Of a stretch of DNA of 64,000 nt, positions 1-7,571 are shown one piece after another. The notes beneath the pieces are model-generated. The model saw only the letters and a list, made by a program, of their open reading frames with translations, was not told where the DNA came from and did not search any database. Within the stretch, counting starts at the first letter, position 1. Every line of letters starts with the position of its first letter. Origin of the DNA: Cellvibrionaceae bacterium 1162T.S.0a.05. Lineage in GTDB: Bacteria; Pseudomonadota; Gammaproteobacteria; Pseudomonadales; Cellvibrionaceae. A program made the translations under genes and the position numbers. The DNA lies in NCBI GenBank assembly GCA_000964245.1, contig LANB01000001.1:227501-291500 (forward strand), given 5' to 3'.

Positions 1-172
1 ACAAGTTTCTGCGGGTATTTTAAAACAACTGAATATGGATGGTTTTTGCGCCCTGCCGACCACTTCTCGCTATAATCCCGAGCAGCCGGCAAGCGCGTGT
101 CGGGGTAAAAGAAACGCCACCCCCAACGATGCCCTAAAGATAAACCAGGTTAAATAAAAATCAGGCTTCGAG

Positions 173-1930
173 ATGGCTAAAACGCCTCAAAACCAGAACT
201 ACAGCAATTTAATACTCGGCGAGCAGGTTCAGCTCCTTTACAAACAAACCTGGGGCATGCTGGGTATCAACCTGTTGGTTGGCGCAGCCTTTGTGATTGG
301 CATGTCTTCTGCCGCACCAACCACGCACTTGTACATATGGTATTTCTCACTCGTTGCCATTTTTACAATCCGACTCGGTATTTATTATCTCTGGCTTAAC
401 AAGCGGCATCAGGCAAGCTGGACTTTCTTCGCTCACGTTTTCACTGTGGGCGCCTTCGTAAACGCGCTCGCATGGGCAACGGCGAGCGTGTGGTTCTTCC
501 ACCCCGAAAAAATTGAATACCAACTGCTCATTATTTCGGTGCTCACCGGAATGGGAGCAGGCTCCGTCTCCTCCATGTATATGTACATGCCCGCTTTCTT
601 CGCCTATTTTCTTACTGCAAGCATCCCCCTGGTATTTTGCTTGTTATATCAAGGCGGCAAGGTTTACATTACTGTTAGCGCACTAATCTTTATATTCATA
701 TCCTTCCTTTGCTATTTCGCTTTACGTATTAACAAAACGTACATTGACTCCCTGAAAGTCCGCCACCAAAACCGTATTCTCCTTGATGAACTCAGGGACC
801 AAAAGGAAGAAGCTGAAAGGGCCAACCAGTCAAAATCAAAGTTTCTAGCAGCCGCAAGCCACGATTTGCGACAACCCTTGCATGCACTGAACCTCTACGC
901 CTCGATTCTTGCAGGCAAAATCAGCGAAGCCAAAAATAAAAAACTTGTTGACCAAATAGTGCATTCAATAGATGCGCTTCAAAGCTTGTTCAATGCCTTG
1001 CTCGACATTTCCAAACTTGAAGCGGGCACACTCATCCCGGAACGCCGTAACTTTCGCTTACAACCCATTCTCAAACACATTGTTAGCGATTTTGATAACG
1101 ATGCACTCGAAAAAGGTATTCAGCTCAGTGTTAACTGTGAGGATATTCTCTGTTATTCCGATGCTGCGATGATCGAACAGGTTGTAAGAAATTATCTTTC
1201 AAATGCCATACGCTACACCAAAGAAGGATCGATCTCAGTTGGCGCCAAACTGCAACAGGACACTATCCAGATTAGCGTGACAGATAGCGGAATAGGCATA
1301 CCCACAGATCAGCTGGACGCAATTTACGATGAGTTTTATCAGCTCAGCAATCCAGAGCGTGATCGCAGTAAAGGCCTTGGCCTGGGCCTTGCCATTGTGC
1401 AGCGTATTTCTCGACTACTCGGTCATAAAATCTCAGTTGAATCGAATTGCGGAAAAGGCTCTACATTTTCAATATTCGCTCCAGCAGGGTCCGCCACCTC
1501 TTTTACCGACTTACCGAAAACTTCCAATGAATGGGTGCAAGGCAAGGTAGACACTCAGCTCAATATCGTTGTGATTGATGATGATGTAGACGTTCGGGAA
1601 AGCACTGCGGAGCTGTTTACGAGCTGGGGATGCACGGTTTTCGCGGGGTCAACACCACAAGATGTATTGGAAAAGCTCAATACGCAACATGCCAAGCCCG
1701 ATGCAATTATTGCCGACTATCGTTTGCGAGGAGGCCGCACTGGAATCGGCGCGATCGATTTGATTAAAGCTCAATATTCAGAAGAAATTCCCGCGTTGAT
1801 CATTACGGGAGATACAGCCTCAGAACCCTTGCGTGCGATTCAAAGCAGCGGCATTCCACTGCTTAACAAACCTGTTTCACCCGCTAAATTTCGCTTGTTT
1901 CTGAATAGCGTTTTGCCCGAGCAACCCTGA
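173..1930 (+). CDS. Hybrid sensor histidine kinase with C-terminal receiver
   Basis: A 585-residue inner-membrane kinase. Residues about 25-190 form five or six hydrophobic segments with little periplasmic sequence, so the stimulus may be sensed within the membrane. A short coiled coil (about 195-220) leads to a HisKA domain with the phospho-acceptor H230 in SHDLRQPLH, then an HATPase domain with DSGIGI and GLGLGLAI boxes. A receiver domain occupies about 465-580 with an acidic cluster DDD and the likely phospho-acceptor D515 in ADYR. It converges with a NarL-type response regulator whose stop lies 7 bases away. The two may form one phosphorelay, but this is inferred from proximity only. No ligand can be named. 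A TATAAT hexamer at 71-76 could be its -10 box, although the best -35 (TTGCGC) is 19 bases away. Confidence 0.88.
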   Translation: MAKTPQNQNYSNLILGEQVQLLYKQTWGMLGINLLVGAAFVIGMSSAAPTTHLYIWYFSLVAIFTIRLGIYYLWLNKRHQASWTFFAHVFTVGAFVNALAWATASVWFFHPEKIEYQLLIISVLTGMGAGSVSSMYMYMPAFFAYFLTASIPLVFCLLYQGGKVYITVSALIFIFISFLCYFALRINKTYIDSLKVRHQNRILLDELRDQKEEAERANQSKSKFLAAASHDLRQPLHALNLYASILAGKISEAKNKKLVDQIVHSIDALQSLFNALLDISKLEAGTLIPERRNFRLQPILKHIVSDFDNDALEKGIQLSVNCEDILCYSDAAMIEQVVRNYLSNAIRYTKEGSISVGAKLQQDTIQISVTDSGIGIPTDQLDAIYDEFYQLSNPERDRSKGLGLGLAIVQRISRLLGHKISVESNCGKGSTFSIFAPAGSATSFTDLPKTSNEWVQGKVDTQLNIVVIDDDVDVRESTAELFTSWGCTVFAGSTPQDVLEKLNTQHAKPDAIIADYRLRGGRTGIGAIDLIKAQYSEEIPALIITGDTASEPLRAIQSSGIPLLNKPVSPAKFRLFLNSVLPEQP

Positions 1931-1937
1931 GCCCTGC

Positions 1938-2579
1938 TCAACCGGTTTCGACGAGGCCCAGTTTTTCGGCCTTCAGAACTGCCTGTGTACGATTCGTCAC
2001 TTCGAGGGTACGCATGATATTCGTGATGTGCATTTTTACGGTTGCTTCAGCAAGCTCAAGATCACCCGCAATTTCCTTGTTTGACATGCCTTTCGCCATC
2101 AAGGAAATTACATCGATTTGACGCTCTGTCAAACCCGCATCCTTGCCAGCCCCATTCAGGCTGCCTTCTTGCAGGAAAACCGGTGGCAGATAAATATTGC
2201 CGCTGAGCACCAGGCGAATGGCGTTAATCACAGCAGAACTCGAAGAGTCCTTGTGGATAAAGCCCATAGCGCCATTATCCAGCGCGGCCTTGATATCGGT
2301 CCGGCTCTGAGACGCACTCAGGATAACAACCGGAATCAGGGGGAAATGGCTGACTACGCTTTTCAGCGTCGACATTCCATCGTTGCCGGGTATTTTTAAA
2401 TCCAGAAGTACCAGATCGATTTGTGGATTATTCTTGATACACTCCTGAGCAGTATCGCTGTCACTTGCTTCATAAATAACAAGCTTTTCTGAACTGCCTT
2501 CGTTTTCAAGACCTTCTTCGAGAACATAACGCATACCTTCTCGAAACAGTTTGTGATCATCTACCAATAGTATGTGCAT
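1938..2579 (-). CDS. NarL/FixJ-family response regulator
   Basis: A two-domain DNA-binding response regulator of 213 residues. The N-terminal receiver starts HILLVDDHK and carries the phospho-acceptor in LLDLKIPG. The C-terminal LuxR-type helix-turn-helix starts LTERQIDVISLMAKGMSNKEIA and ends in the recognition helix region TVKMHITNIM. The start was placed at the ATG giving MHILLVDD, because receivers of this family begin there. An upstream in-frame ATG would add 11 residues without domain content. It faces the membrane hybrid kinase tail to tail and is a plausible partner. Target genes cannot be read from the sequence. Confidence 0.88.
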   Translation of the reverse strand: MHILLVDDHKLFREGMRYVLEEGLENEGSSEKLVIYEASDSDTAQECIKNNPQIDLVLLDLKIPGNDGMSTLKSVVSHFPLIPVVILSASQSRTDIKAALDNGAMGFIHKDSSSSAVINAIRLVLSGNIYLPPVFLQEGSLNGAGKDAGLTERQIDVISLMAKGMSNKEIAGDLELAEATVKMHITNIMRTLEVTNRTQAVLKAEKLGLVETG

Positions 2580-2792
2580 AGCTACCCTACTTTGCTCAAT
2601 TCCATTGAACAACTGTTGTTGTGATATCTCTCAGTTATTGATACTTCTTCTGTTTGATAATTATCCAAACATCCCGGAGAGCTCAGGCAAGCTCAACGCT
2701 GGGCCAATGCCCCGGAATGAAGAATACGCATCTTCTCTGGATGCACCGCTCACATTGTCCCCTCTTATTATTAGCCAGGCAATAAGCAAGCG

Positions 2793-2810
2793 CCAGGTAC
2801 TATTACCTGG
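2793..2810. other. Short perfect hairpin downstream of tyrS
   Basis: CCAGGTA and TACCTGG flank a 4-base loop in the 246-base gap between the response regulator and tyrS. A TTTT run follows on the plus strand, but no plus-strand gene ends here. On the minus strand, where tyrS would need a terminator, there is no U tract. Nothing else was recognised in this gap. Confidence 0.35.
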
Positions 2811-2825
2811 TTTTAATTACAAAAG

Positions 2826-4130
2826 CTACTCAATTTCGATCAAGTGGTACTTTTTCTTGCCCAATTTTACAAGATAGTAACGGCCGAAGAGTGATTTCTC
2901 TTCAGCGAGGGCAGCTGTAGTATCCACCATTTCATCTGCTGAAATCGCCTTGTTGTTCACAAGTAACGCGGAACGATTTACCGCATCCTTAACTTGCTTA
3001 CCGGAACCGACCATCCCGGCGTCCACCAACCACTGGCTTAACGATTTCTCTGAAAGCGCAGATCGAGCCAACACAGTTGATGGCAAGCCATCCAACATGA
3101 GTTGTGCAAAATCCCCTTCGCTCAACTGATCAATTGATCCGGAAAAAAGCACTTCGGTAATGCGTTGCGCCGCTTCGAGACCTGCCTGGCCGTGGATCAT
3201 TGCGGTCATTTCCGTTGCCAGCACAGATTGTGCCTGAGGACGACCTTGCGCACTTTGATCCTGCTCTTCAATTTCAGCAATGCGCTCTACACTCAGAAAA
3301 GTAAAGTAGCGCAAGAATTTATAGACATCGGCATCGGCGGTATTCAGCCAAAACTGGTAAAAGGCGTAGGGAGACGTCTTATTTTCATCCAACCAAATGG
3401 TGCCACTCTCGGTTTTTCCGAATTTACTGCCATCCGCCTTGGTGACTAACGGCAGTGTCAAACCATAGACCTGGCCGCCATAAAGCCGTTTCGCGAGATC
3501 CACCCCACCCACAATATTACCCCATTGGTCAGAGCCACCTATCTGCAGGCTACAGCCATGAGCTTTGAAAAGTTCAGCGAAATCAAGGGATTGCAATATC
3601 ATGTAGCTGAATTCAGTAAACGAAATACCCGAGCCTTCGCGCTCGATACGCTGCTTGACCGACTCTTTTTGCACCATATTATTGACAGAGAAATGCTTGC
3701 CCACATCTCTCAGAAAACTGAGGACATCCATTTTGCCCACCCAGTCGAGGTTATTCACAACCTTCGCGGGGTTGGCCTGCGCATCGAAATCCAGGAAGCG
3801 ACTCACCTGTTTGCGCAAACTATCGACCCAGGCGTGAACGGTCTCTTCTGTATTTAACTGACGCTCTTGCGCCTTGAAGCTTGGGTCTCCGATCAAGCCC
3901 GTCGCGCCCCCGACTAATGCAATGGGCGTATGGCCGGCTAACTGGAAGCGCTTGAGTGTCAACAGCGGCACCAGGCTACCGATATGTAAACTGTCTGCGG
4001 TTGGGTCGAAACCACAATATAGCGTGCGTGGCGAAGCAAGCCACGCCTCGAGCTGATCTTCTCCCGTCATTTGCGCCACCAAGCCCCTAGCGCGCAAATC
4101 CTTAAGTAAGTTTGTATCGACCTCTGACAT
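2826..4130 (-). CDS. tyrS: Tyrosyl-tRNA synthetase
   Basis: Cytoplasmic class I aminoacyl-tRNA synthetase that charges tRNA-Tyr. The class I HIGH signature appears as HIGS at residues 49-52, the tyrosine pocket as GGSDQWGN, and the second class I signature as KFGKT, the form found in the TyrS1 subgroup. The C-terminal end, with [10 protein letters not shown], looks like the S4-type RNA-binding domain. At 434 residues it is close to the usual length of about 420. It is divergent from the M23 peptidase-anmK pair, an arrangement known from pseudomonads. The 181-base gap must hold promoters for both directions. Confidence 0.97.
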   Translation of the reverse strand: MSEVDTNLLKDLRARGLVAQMTGEDQLEAWLASPRTLYCGFDPTADSLHIGSLVPLLTLKRFQLAGHTPIALVGGATGLIGDPSFKAQERQLNTEETVHAWVDSLRKQVSRFLDFDAQANPAKVVNNLDWVGKMDVLSFLRDVGKHFSVNNMVQKESVKQRIEREGSGISFTEFSYMILQSLDFAELFKAHGCSLQIGGSDQWGNIVGGVDLAKRLYGGQVYGLTLPLVTKADGSKFGKTESGTIWLDENKTSPYAFYQFWLNTADADVYKFLRYFTFLSVERIAEIEEQDQSAQGRPQAQSVLATEMTAMIHGQAGLEAAQRITEVLFSGSIDQLSEGDFAQLMLDGLPSTVLARSALSEKSLSQWLVDAGMVGSGKQVKDAVNRSALLVNNKAISADEMVDTTAALAEEKSLFGRYYLVKLGKKKYHLIEIE

Positions 4131-4243
4131 TTTCTGACCTGTTAACGCTTTTATAACGAGGCGGGAACAATACAGAAATTCGAAGTCGAATCAAATACTT
4201 CGTAGAAAATTCAAATAATTGCTAAATTAAAGAGGTACGAGGT

Positions 4244-4261
4244 GAAAAGCTCCGGCTTTTC
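4244..4261. other. Hairpin in the tyrS / M23 peptidase divergent promoter region
   Basis: GAAAAGC and GCTTTTC flank the loop TCCG, a perfect 7-bp stem in the 181-base divergent gap. There is no U tract on either side, so it is not a standard terminator. It could be a leader hairpin or operator. I found no tRNA-Tyr T-box signature. Confidence 0.3.
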
Positions 4262-4311
4262 TGTTATAAATTTGACGTTTAAGCCCGAGAGCTGCGGAAA
4301 TTTTTAAAAAA

Positions 4312-5679
4312 GTGAAGCAAGCCACTAAAAACAAAAGAAAAAATACCTTGTTGAGGCATATGGGATCTTTCCCCAAAAGTCATGCAATTGCAGTGGGACT
4401 TTTGAGTTGTGCGCTCGGCTCGCTGGCTATTTTCCCCAGCAACCCCGCCTCCGCCAAATTGCAGGTTCGCAAACTGGACCTCGCTGTCGAAGCACAGCCC
4501 TTACCTCCCACGGAAGAGGAATGGCATGCCACAAGCACCTTCGAGACTCCTTCCGAGAAGCTGTATACCGCAACCGTGCGCTCTGGCGACACGCTATCCG
4601 GCTTATTCAAACAAGCAGGCCTGAGTGATCGACACATGATGGCGTTGTTGCAGGGGCACGTGGAAAGCAAACGGCTAACCCGGCTGTATCCCGGCCACAC
4701 TCTGACTTTTAGCCTGAACGAAGAACAGCAACTACAACGCCTCGAATACCGCAGCGACAAACTGAACAGCTTCAGTTTCACTCGCGCAGAACAAGGCTAT
4801 GAATTTGAAGAAAGCCAACGCTCTCCTGACATTCAATACGCGGTACGCAGCGCGACAATCGAGCAGTCCCTGTTTTTATCCGGTAAAAAAGCAGACATGG
4901 ATGACAAACTCCTTATGGAGCTGGCAAATATTTTTGGTTGGGATATCGATTTTGCGCTGGATATACGTGAAGGCGATTCTTTTAAACTGTTATATGAAGA
5001 AGCGTTTCTGGATGGCGAGAAAATCAGGAATGGCAACATTCTGGCTGCCGAGTTTGTTAACCAGAAAGAACGCTACCGCGCCGTTCGCTATGTCGACCAA
5101 AATGGTGATGCACAATATTACACACCCACGGGCGACACGATGCGCAAGGAGTTTTTGCGCACACCAATCGACTTCGCAAGAATTAGCTCGCACTTTAATT
5201 TACGCCGTAAGCATCCAGTCCTGAATAAGATTCGCGCGCACAAAGGCACCGATTATGCCGCTGCCCACGGCACGCCTATCAAAGCAACGGGAGATGGCAA
5301 GGTGGTTTTTGCCGGGCGAAAAGGCGGCTATGGCAATGTTGTCATTATTCAGCATGGACAAACCTATAAAACGCTCTATGCGCATATCAGTAAATTCCGC
5401 AAAGGTATTCGCAGTGGCGTACGCGTGAAACAAGGTCAGGTCATTGCTTACGTTGGCTCGACCGGGTTGGCGACAGGACCACACTTGCACTACGAGTTCT
5501 ATGTCAATGGCGCTGTTCGCAACCCGGTTCGGGTGGCTCTACCCAAGGCGAAATCGATTCAAGAGTCTGAAATGGCTCGTTTTCTTGAGCAGACCCAGTC
5601 ACTGATGGCAGAACTCGATAACCAAACGAGCCCAACCAAACTCGCCAGCGCCGACACCAGTCACTCTGCGTCTCTCTAA
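4312..5679 (+). CDS. M23 family murein endopeptidase (MepM-like)
   Basis: Predicted zinc-dependent endopeptidase that cuts peptidoglycan cross-links in the periplasm. A basic N-terminus is followed by one hydrophobic segment (signal anchor, about residues 22-42). An OapA/LysM-like segment comes next (TVRSGDTLSGLFKQAGLS). The C-terminal LytM domain carries the metal ligands H310 and D314 in HKGTD, and H391 and H393 in HLHYE. The GTG start gives 455 residues. An ATG 48 bases downstream (at 4360) is an alternative, but its GAGG lies only 3 bases away. The stop is 2 bases from the start of anmK, so the two are probably one operon linking wall cleavage to recycling of the released anhydro-sugar. 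Confidence 0.9.
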   Translation: MKQATKNKRKNTLLRHMGSFPKSHAIAVGLLSCALGSLAIFPSNPASAKLQVRKLDLAVEAQPLPPTEEEWHATSTFETPSEKLYTATVRSGDTLSGLFKQAGLSDRHMMALLQGHVESKRLTRLYPGHTLTFSLNEEQQLQRLEYRSDKLNSFSFTRAEQGYEFEESQRSPDIQYAVRSATIEQSLFLSGKKADMDDKLLMELANIFGWDIDFALDIREGDSFKLLYEEAFLDGEKIRNGNILAAEFVNQKERYRAVRYVDQNGDAQYYTPTGDTMRKEFLRTPIDFARISSHFNLRRKHPVLNKIRAHKGTDYAAAHGTPIKATGDGKVVFAGRKGGYGNVVIIQHGQTYKTLYAHISKFRKGIRSGVRVKQGQVIAYVGSTGLATGPHLHYEFYVNGAVRNPVRVALPKAKSIQESEMARFLEQTQSLMAELDNQTSPTKLASADTSHSASL

Positions 5680-5681
5680 GT

Positions 5682-6863
5682 ATGAACCCGGCACCTCTTG
5701 AGGGGCTTTACATCGGTCTTATGTCAGGTACAAGCCTGAATAGCATCGACTGTGGCCTATTCGAGATCGAGAATAATCACATTTCACAGCGTGCCGGCCT
5801 GGAGTACCCTCTTAACCGCGATTTACGCTCCTCTTTGCTTGATCTCTGTGAGGCTCGCGCCGACTTACTGCACCACCTCGCGCTTGCAGACAGGCAATTG
5901 GCTCTCTCCTTTGCCGAAGCCGTCAGGCACTTACTCGAGCAACAAAATCTGAAGCCCTCGGAGATCATTGCCATTGGCAGCCACGGGCAGACGGTCCGCC
6001 ATTCTCCGGATAACGGTTCCGCAAGCAGCTACACGGTCCAAATTGGCGACCCGAATACAATTGTCGCAGAAACAGGTATTACCACTGTGGCCGACTTCAG
6101 GCGTCGAGATATCGCGTTAGGCGGGCAAGGTGCTCCTCTGGCGCCAGCTTTTCACCAATTCGCATTTGCCAGTCCCGAATCTGAGCGCGGCATCATTAAT
6201 ATTGGCGGCATGGCCAATGTGAGCTGTCTAAAAAAGGATGGGGGCATCCTGGGCTTTGATACCGGACCAGGCAATGTTCTGATGGATGCCTGGATCGGCC
6301 TGCACAAAAAAGCAGCGTTCGATAAAAATGGTGAATGGGCTGCAAGCGGGACCGTAATACCGCAGGTTCTTGAAACGCTCCTGGCGGAGCCCTGGTTGGC
6401 ATCGCCGCCCCCTAAAAGCACAGGCCGCGAGCTGTTTGGCATGGCCTGGCTGGAAACACAGCTGGCAAAGCAACAAACCATGCCCCATCAAACCAAGTCC
6501 CATCAAACCAAGCCCCACCAAACCAAGTCTCACCAAAACATGCCCCCTGCAGATATTATGGCCACCCTTTTGCGTTTCACGGCTCAAACAATCGCCCAAC
6601 ACTGCGCACAATACTGCCCCGGCCTTGAGGAGGTCTTCGTATGCGGTGGAGGCGCGCACAATCGCGTGCTGTGCGAACAACTCTCAGAGCAACTGAACTT
6701 GCCCGTTTCGACAACCGAAATACTTGGTATTGAACCTGACTGGGTGGAGGCGGCCACTTTTGCATGGCTAGCAAATCAGGCTTTGATGAAAAATAAACTA
6801 AATTGGTCAAACATCACCGGCGCAGGCACACCTGCTGTTTACGGTGGGATCTACCATGCGTAA
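5682..6863 (+). CDS. anmK: Anhydro-N-acetylmuramic acid kinase
   Basis: Cytoplasmic cell-wall recycling enzyme. It opens and phosphorylates 1,6-anhydro-MurNAc to MurNAc-6-phosphate. Family landmarks are present: GLMSGTS at the N-terminus, IGSHGQTV, VADFRRRDIALGGQGAP, the FDTGPGN loop with the expected catalytic Asp, and FVCGGGAHN. Two oddities stand out. The usual SGTSLDG is SGTSLNS, replacing an acidic residue of the phosphate-binding loop region. Between WLETQLAK and the next conserved helix is an extra stretch of about 20 residues made of HQTK repeats, encoded by a 15-base tandem repeat. Length is 393, slightly above the usual ~370. Probably cotranscribed with the peptidase upstream. Confidence 0.93.
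   Translation: MNPAPLEGLYIGLMSGTSLNSIDCGLFEIENNHISQRAGLEYPLNRDLRSSLLDLCEARADLLHHLALADRQLALSFAEAVRHLLEQQNLKPSEIIAIGSHGQTVRHSPDNGSASSYTVQIGDPNTIVAETGITTVADFRRRDIALGGQGAPLAPAFHQFAFASPESERGIINIGGMANVSCLKKDGGILGFDTGPGNVLMDAWIGLHKKAAFDKNGEWAASGTVIPQVLETLLAEPWLASPPPKSTGRELFGMAWLETQLAKQQTMPHQTKSHQTKPHQTKSHQNMPPADIMATLLRFTAQTIAQHCAQYCPGLEEVFVCGGGAHNRVLCEQLSEQLNLPVSTTEILGIEPDWVEAATFAWLANQALMKNKLNWSNITGAGTPAVYGGIYHA
6483..6542 (+). repeat. 15-base tandem repeat inside anmK (4 units)
   Basis: Four contiguous 15-base units, the first being CCCCATCAAACCAAG. Units 2 and 3 differ from it at 1-2 positions and unit 4 is more degenerate. The unit length keeps the reading frame and adds five residues (HQTK plus S or P) per copy, so the copy number could vary without inactivating anmK. 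Confidence 0.9.
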
Positions 6864-6932
6864 TGAATTGAATTATGCAAATCAACGCATGCATTAATCG
6901 CAAGCAAGGAAAAACACACGACAAGCGAGAGG

Positions 6933-6960
6933 CTTACAAAAACAAATTTTTATGTATACT
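6933..6960 (+). promoter_or_regulatory. Candidate promoter of a small RNA
   Basis: TATACT at 6955-6960 is preceded directly by TG. CTTACA at 6933-6938 lies 16 bases upstream as a possible -35. Transcription would begin near 6967, at the edge of the structured segment that ends in a strong terminator. Confidence 0.4.
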
Positions 6961-6962
6961 GA

Positions 6963-7037
6963 GTTTGTGAATACCGTTCCTCTTCATAGGGATGTCTTCG
7001 CAAACATGATTCTTGAGGGGGCTATGCCCCCTTTTTT
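6963..7037 (+). ncRNA. Candidate structured small RNA, or anmK 3' trailer
   Basis: A 75-base segment folds into three nested or consecutive helices. An outer 9-bp stem pairs GTTTGTGAA with TTCGCAAAC (one G-U pair). Inside it is a small stem pairing UUCCU with AGGGA. Next comes a separate 7-bp terminator hairpin with a U tract. The loop text ACCG..CTCTTCA..GGGATGT resembles the core of the palindromic elements between tas and fabV, so this could be a degenerate copy of that element rather than a dedicated RNA. It belongs to no RNA family I recognise. Confidence 0.4.
7016..7037 (+). terminator. Rho-independent terminator
   Basis: A perfect 7-bp stem AGGGGGC/GCCCCCT with a TAT loop, followed by six T. 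It lies about 150 bases after the anmK stop and ends either the M23-anmK transcript or the small RNA candidate just upstream. Confidence 0.85.
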
Positions 7038-7571
7038 ATTGGCCTCCAGCGCTGTTTTCTATTTTTTTCCCTGTTCTTCATCACAAAAAAGTCAGACGTT
7101 TTTACCGTTCGGCTAAAATCAACATCTCGGATTTTTTTAATTTTTTCGTCGATTTGCACGTCACAAAGAGCCGGAATTTATTTTTTTTAAGTCTTTTTTA
7201 GAATATTAAAAATTTTATTATTCCAATAAAGATATAAAAATTTAAAAAAAATGACAAATTGACCACACCATATTCCCTATTCTTGTCGTCAATTTCATCT
7301 GTCTACTCCCCTGTAGATCAGGCTGTTTCTGGGTCTTCCTCTATAACGTTGCGGGAATACATCAAAACTAATAACCAATAGAGATATAAAAAGTTTGTTT
7401 TTATGCTTTTAATGGCATAAGGCTGCGGGCTCCCTATGCTTAAGCCTGTATTTGCATGCGGGCGGCCTCATCACTAACATCGGGCAACCTGGTTAAGATC
7501 CAAACATATAAAAAATAATTTGGATATAAAAATAATAAGACCAGTTGCTCGAGAATGAGAGGTCACATGAA
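7038..7571. other. AT-rich leader of the first cellulase gene with repeated GATATAAAAA
   Basis: More than 500 bases without a credible gene, with long A and T runs. The motif CCAATARAGATATAAAAA occurs at 7223-7240 and 7375-7392, and a shorter GATATAAAAAT at 7523-7533. The spacings of the shared GATATAAAAA are 152 and 140 bases. These may be binding sites or promoter-like elements. A related AATAAAGATAT lies at 59131-59141 before the third cellulase. No promoter could be fixed with confidence. Confidence 0.4.

Noticed and set aside
2-157. Open frame entering from the left edge, ending TAA before the hybrid kinase
   Set aside because: 51 codons with no recognisable domain; could be the tail of an upstream gene, but nothing beyond the open frame supports it.
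7545-7571. TTG start extending the first GH5 cellulase by nine residues
   Set aside because: It would place polar residues before the signal peptide, and the GAGAGG site fits the ATG at 7572.
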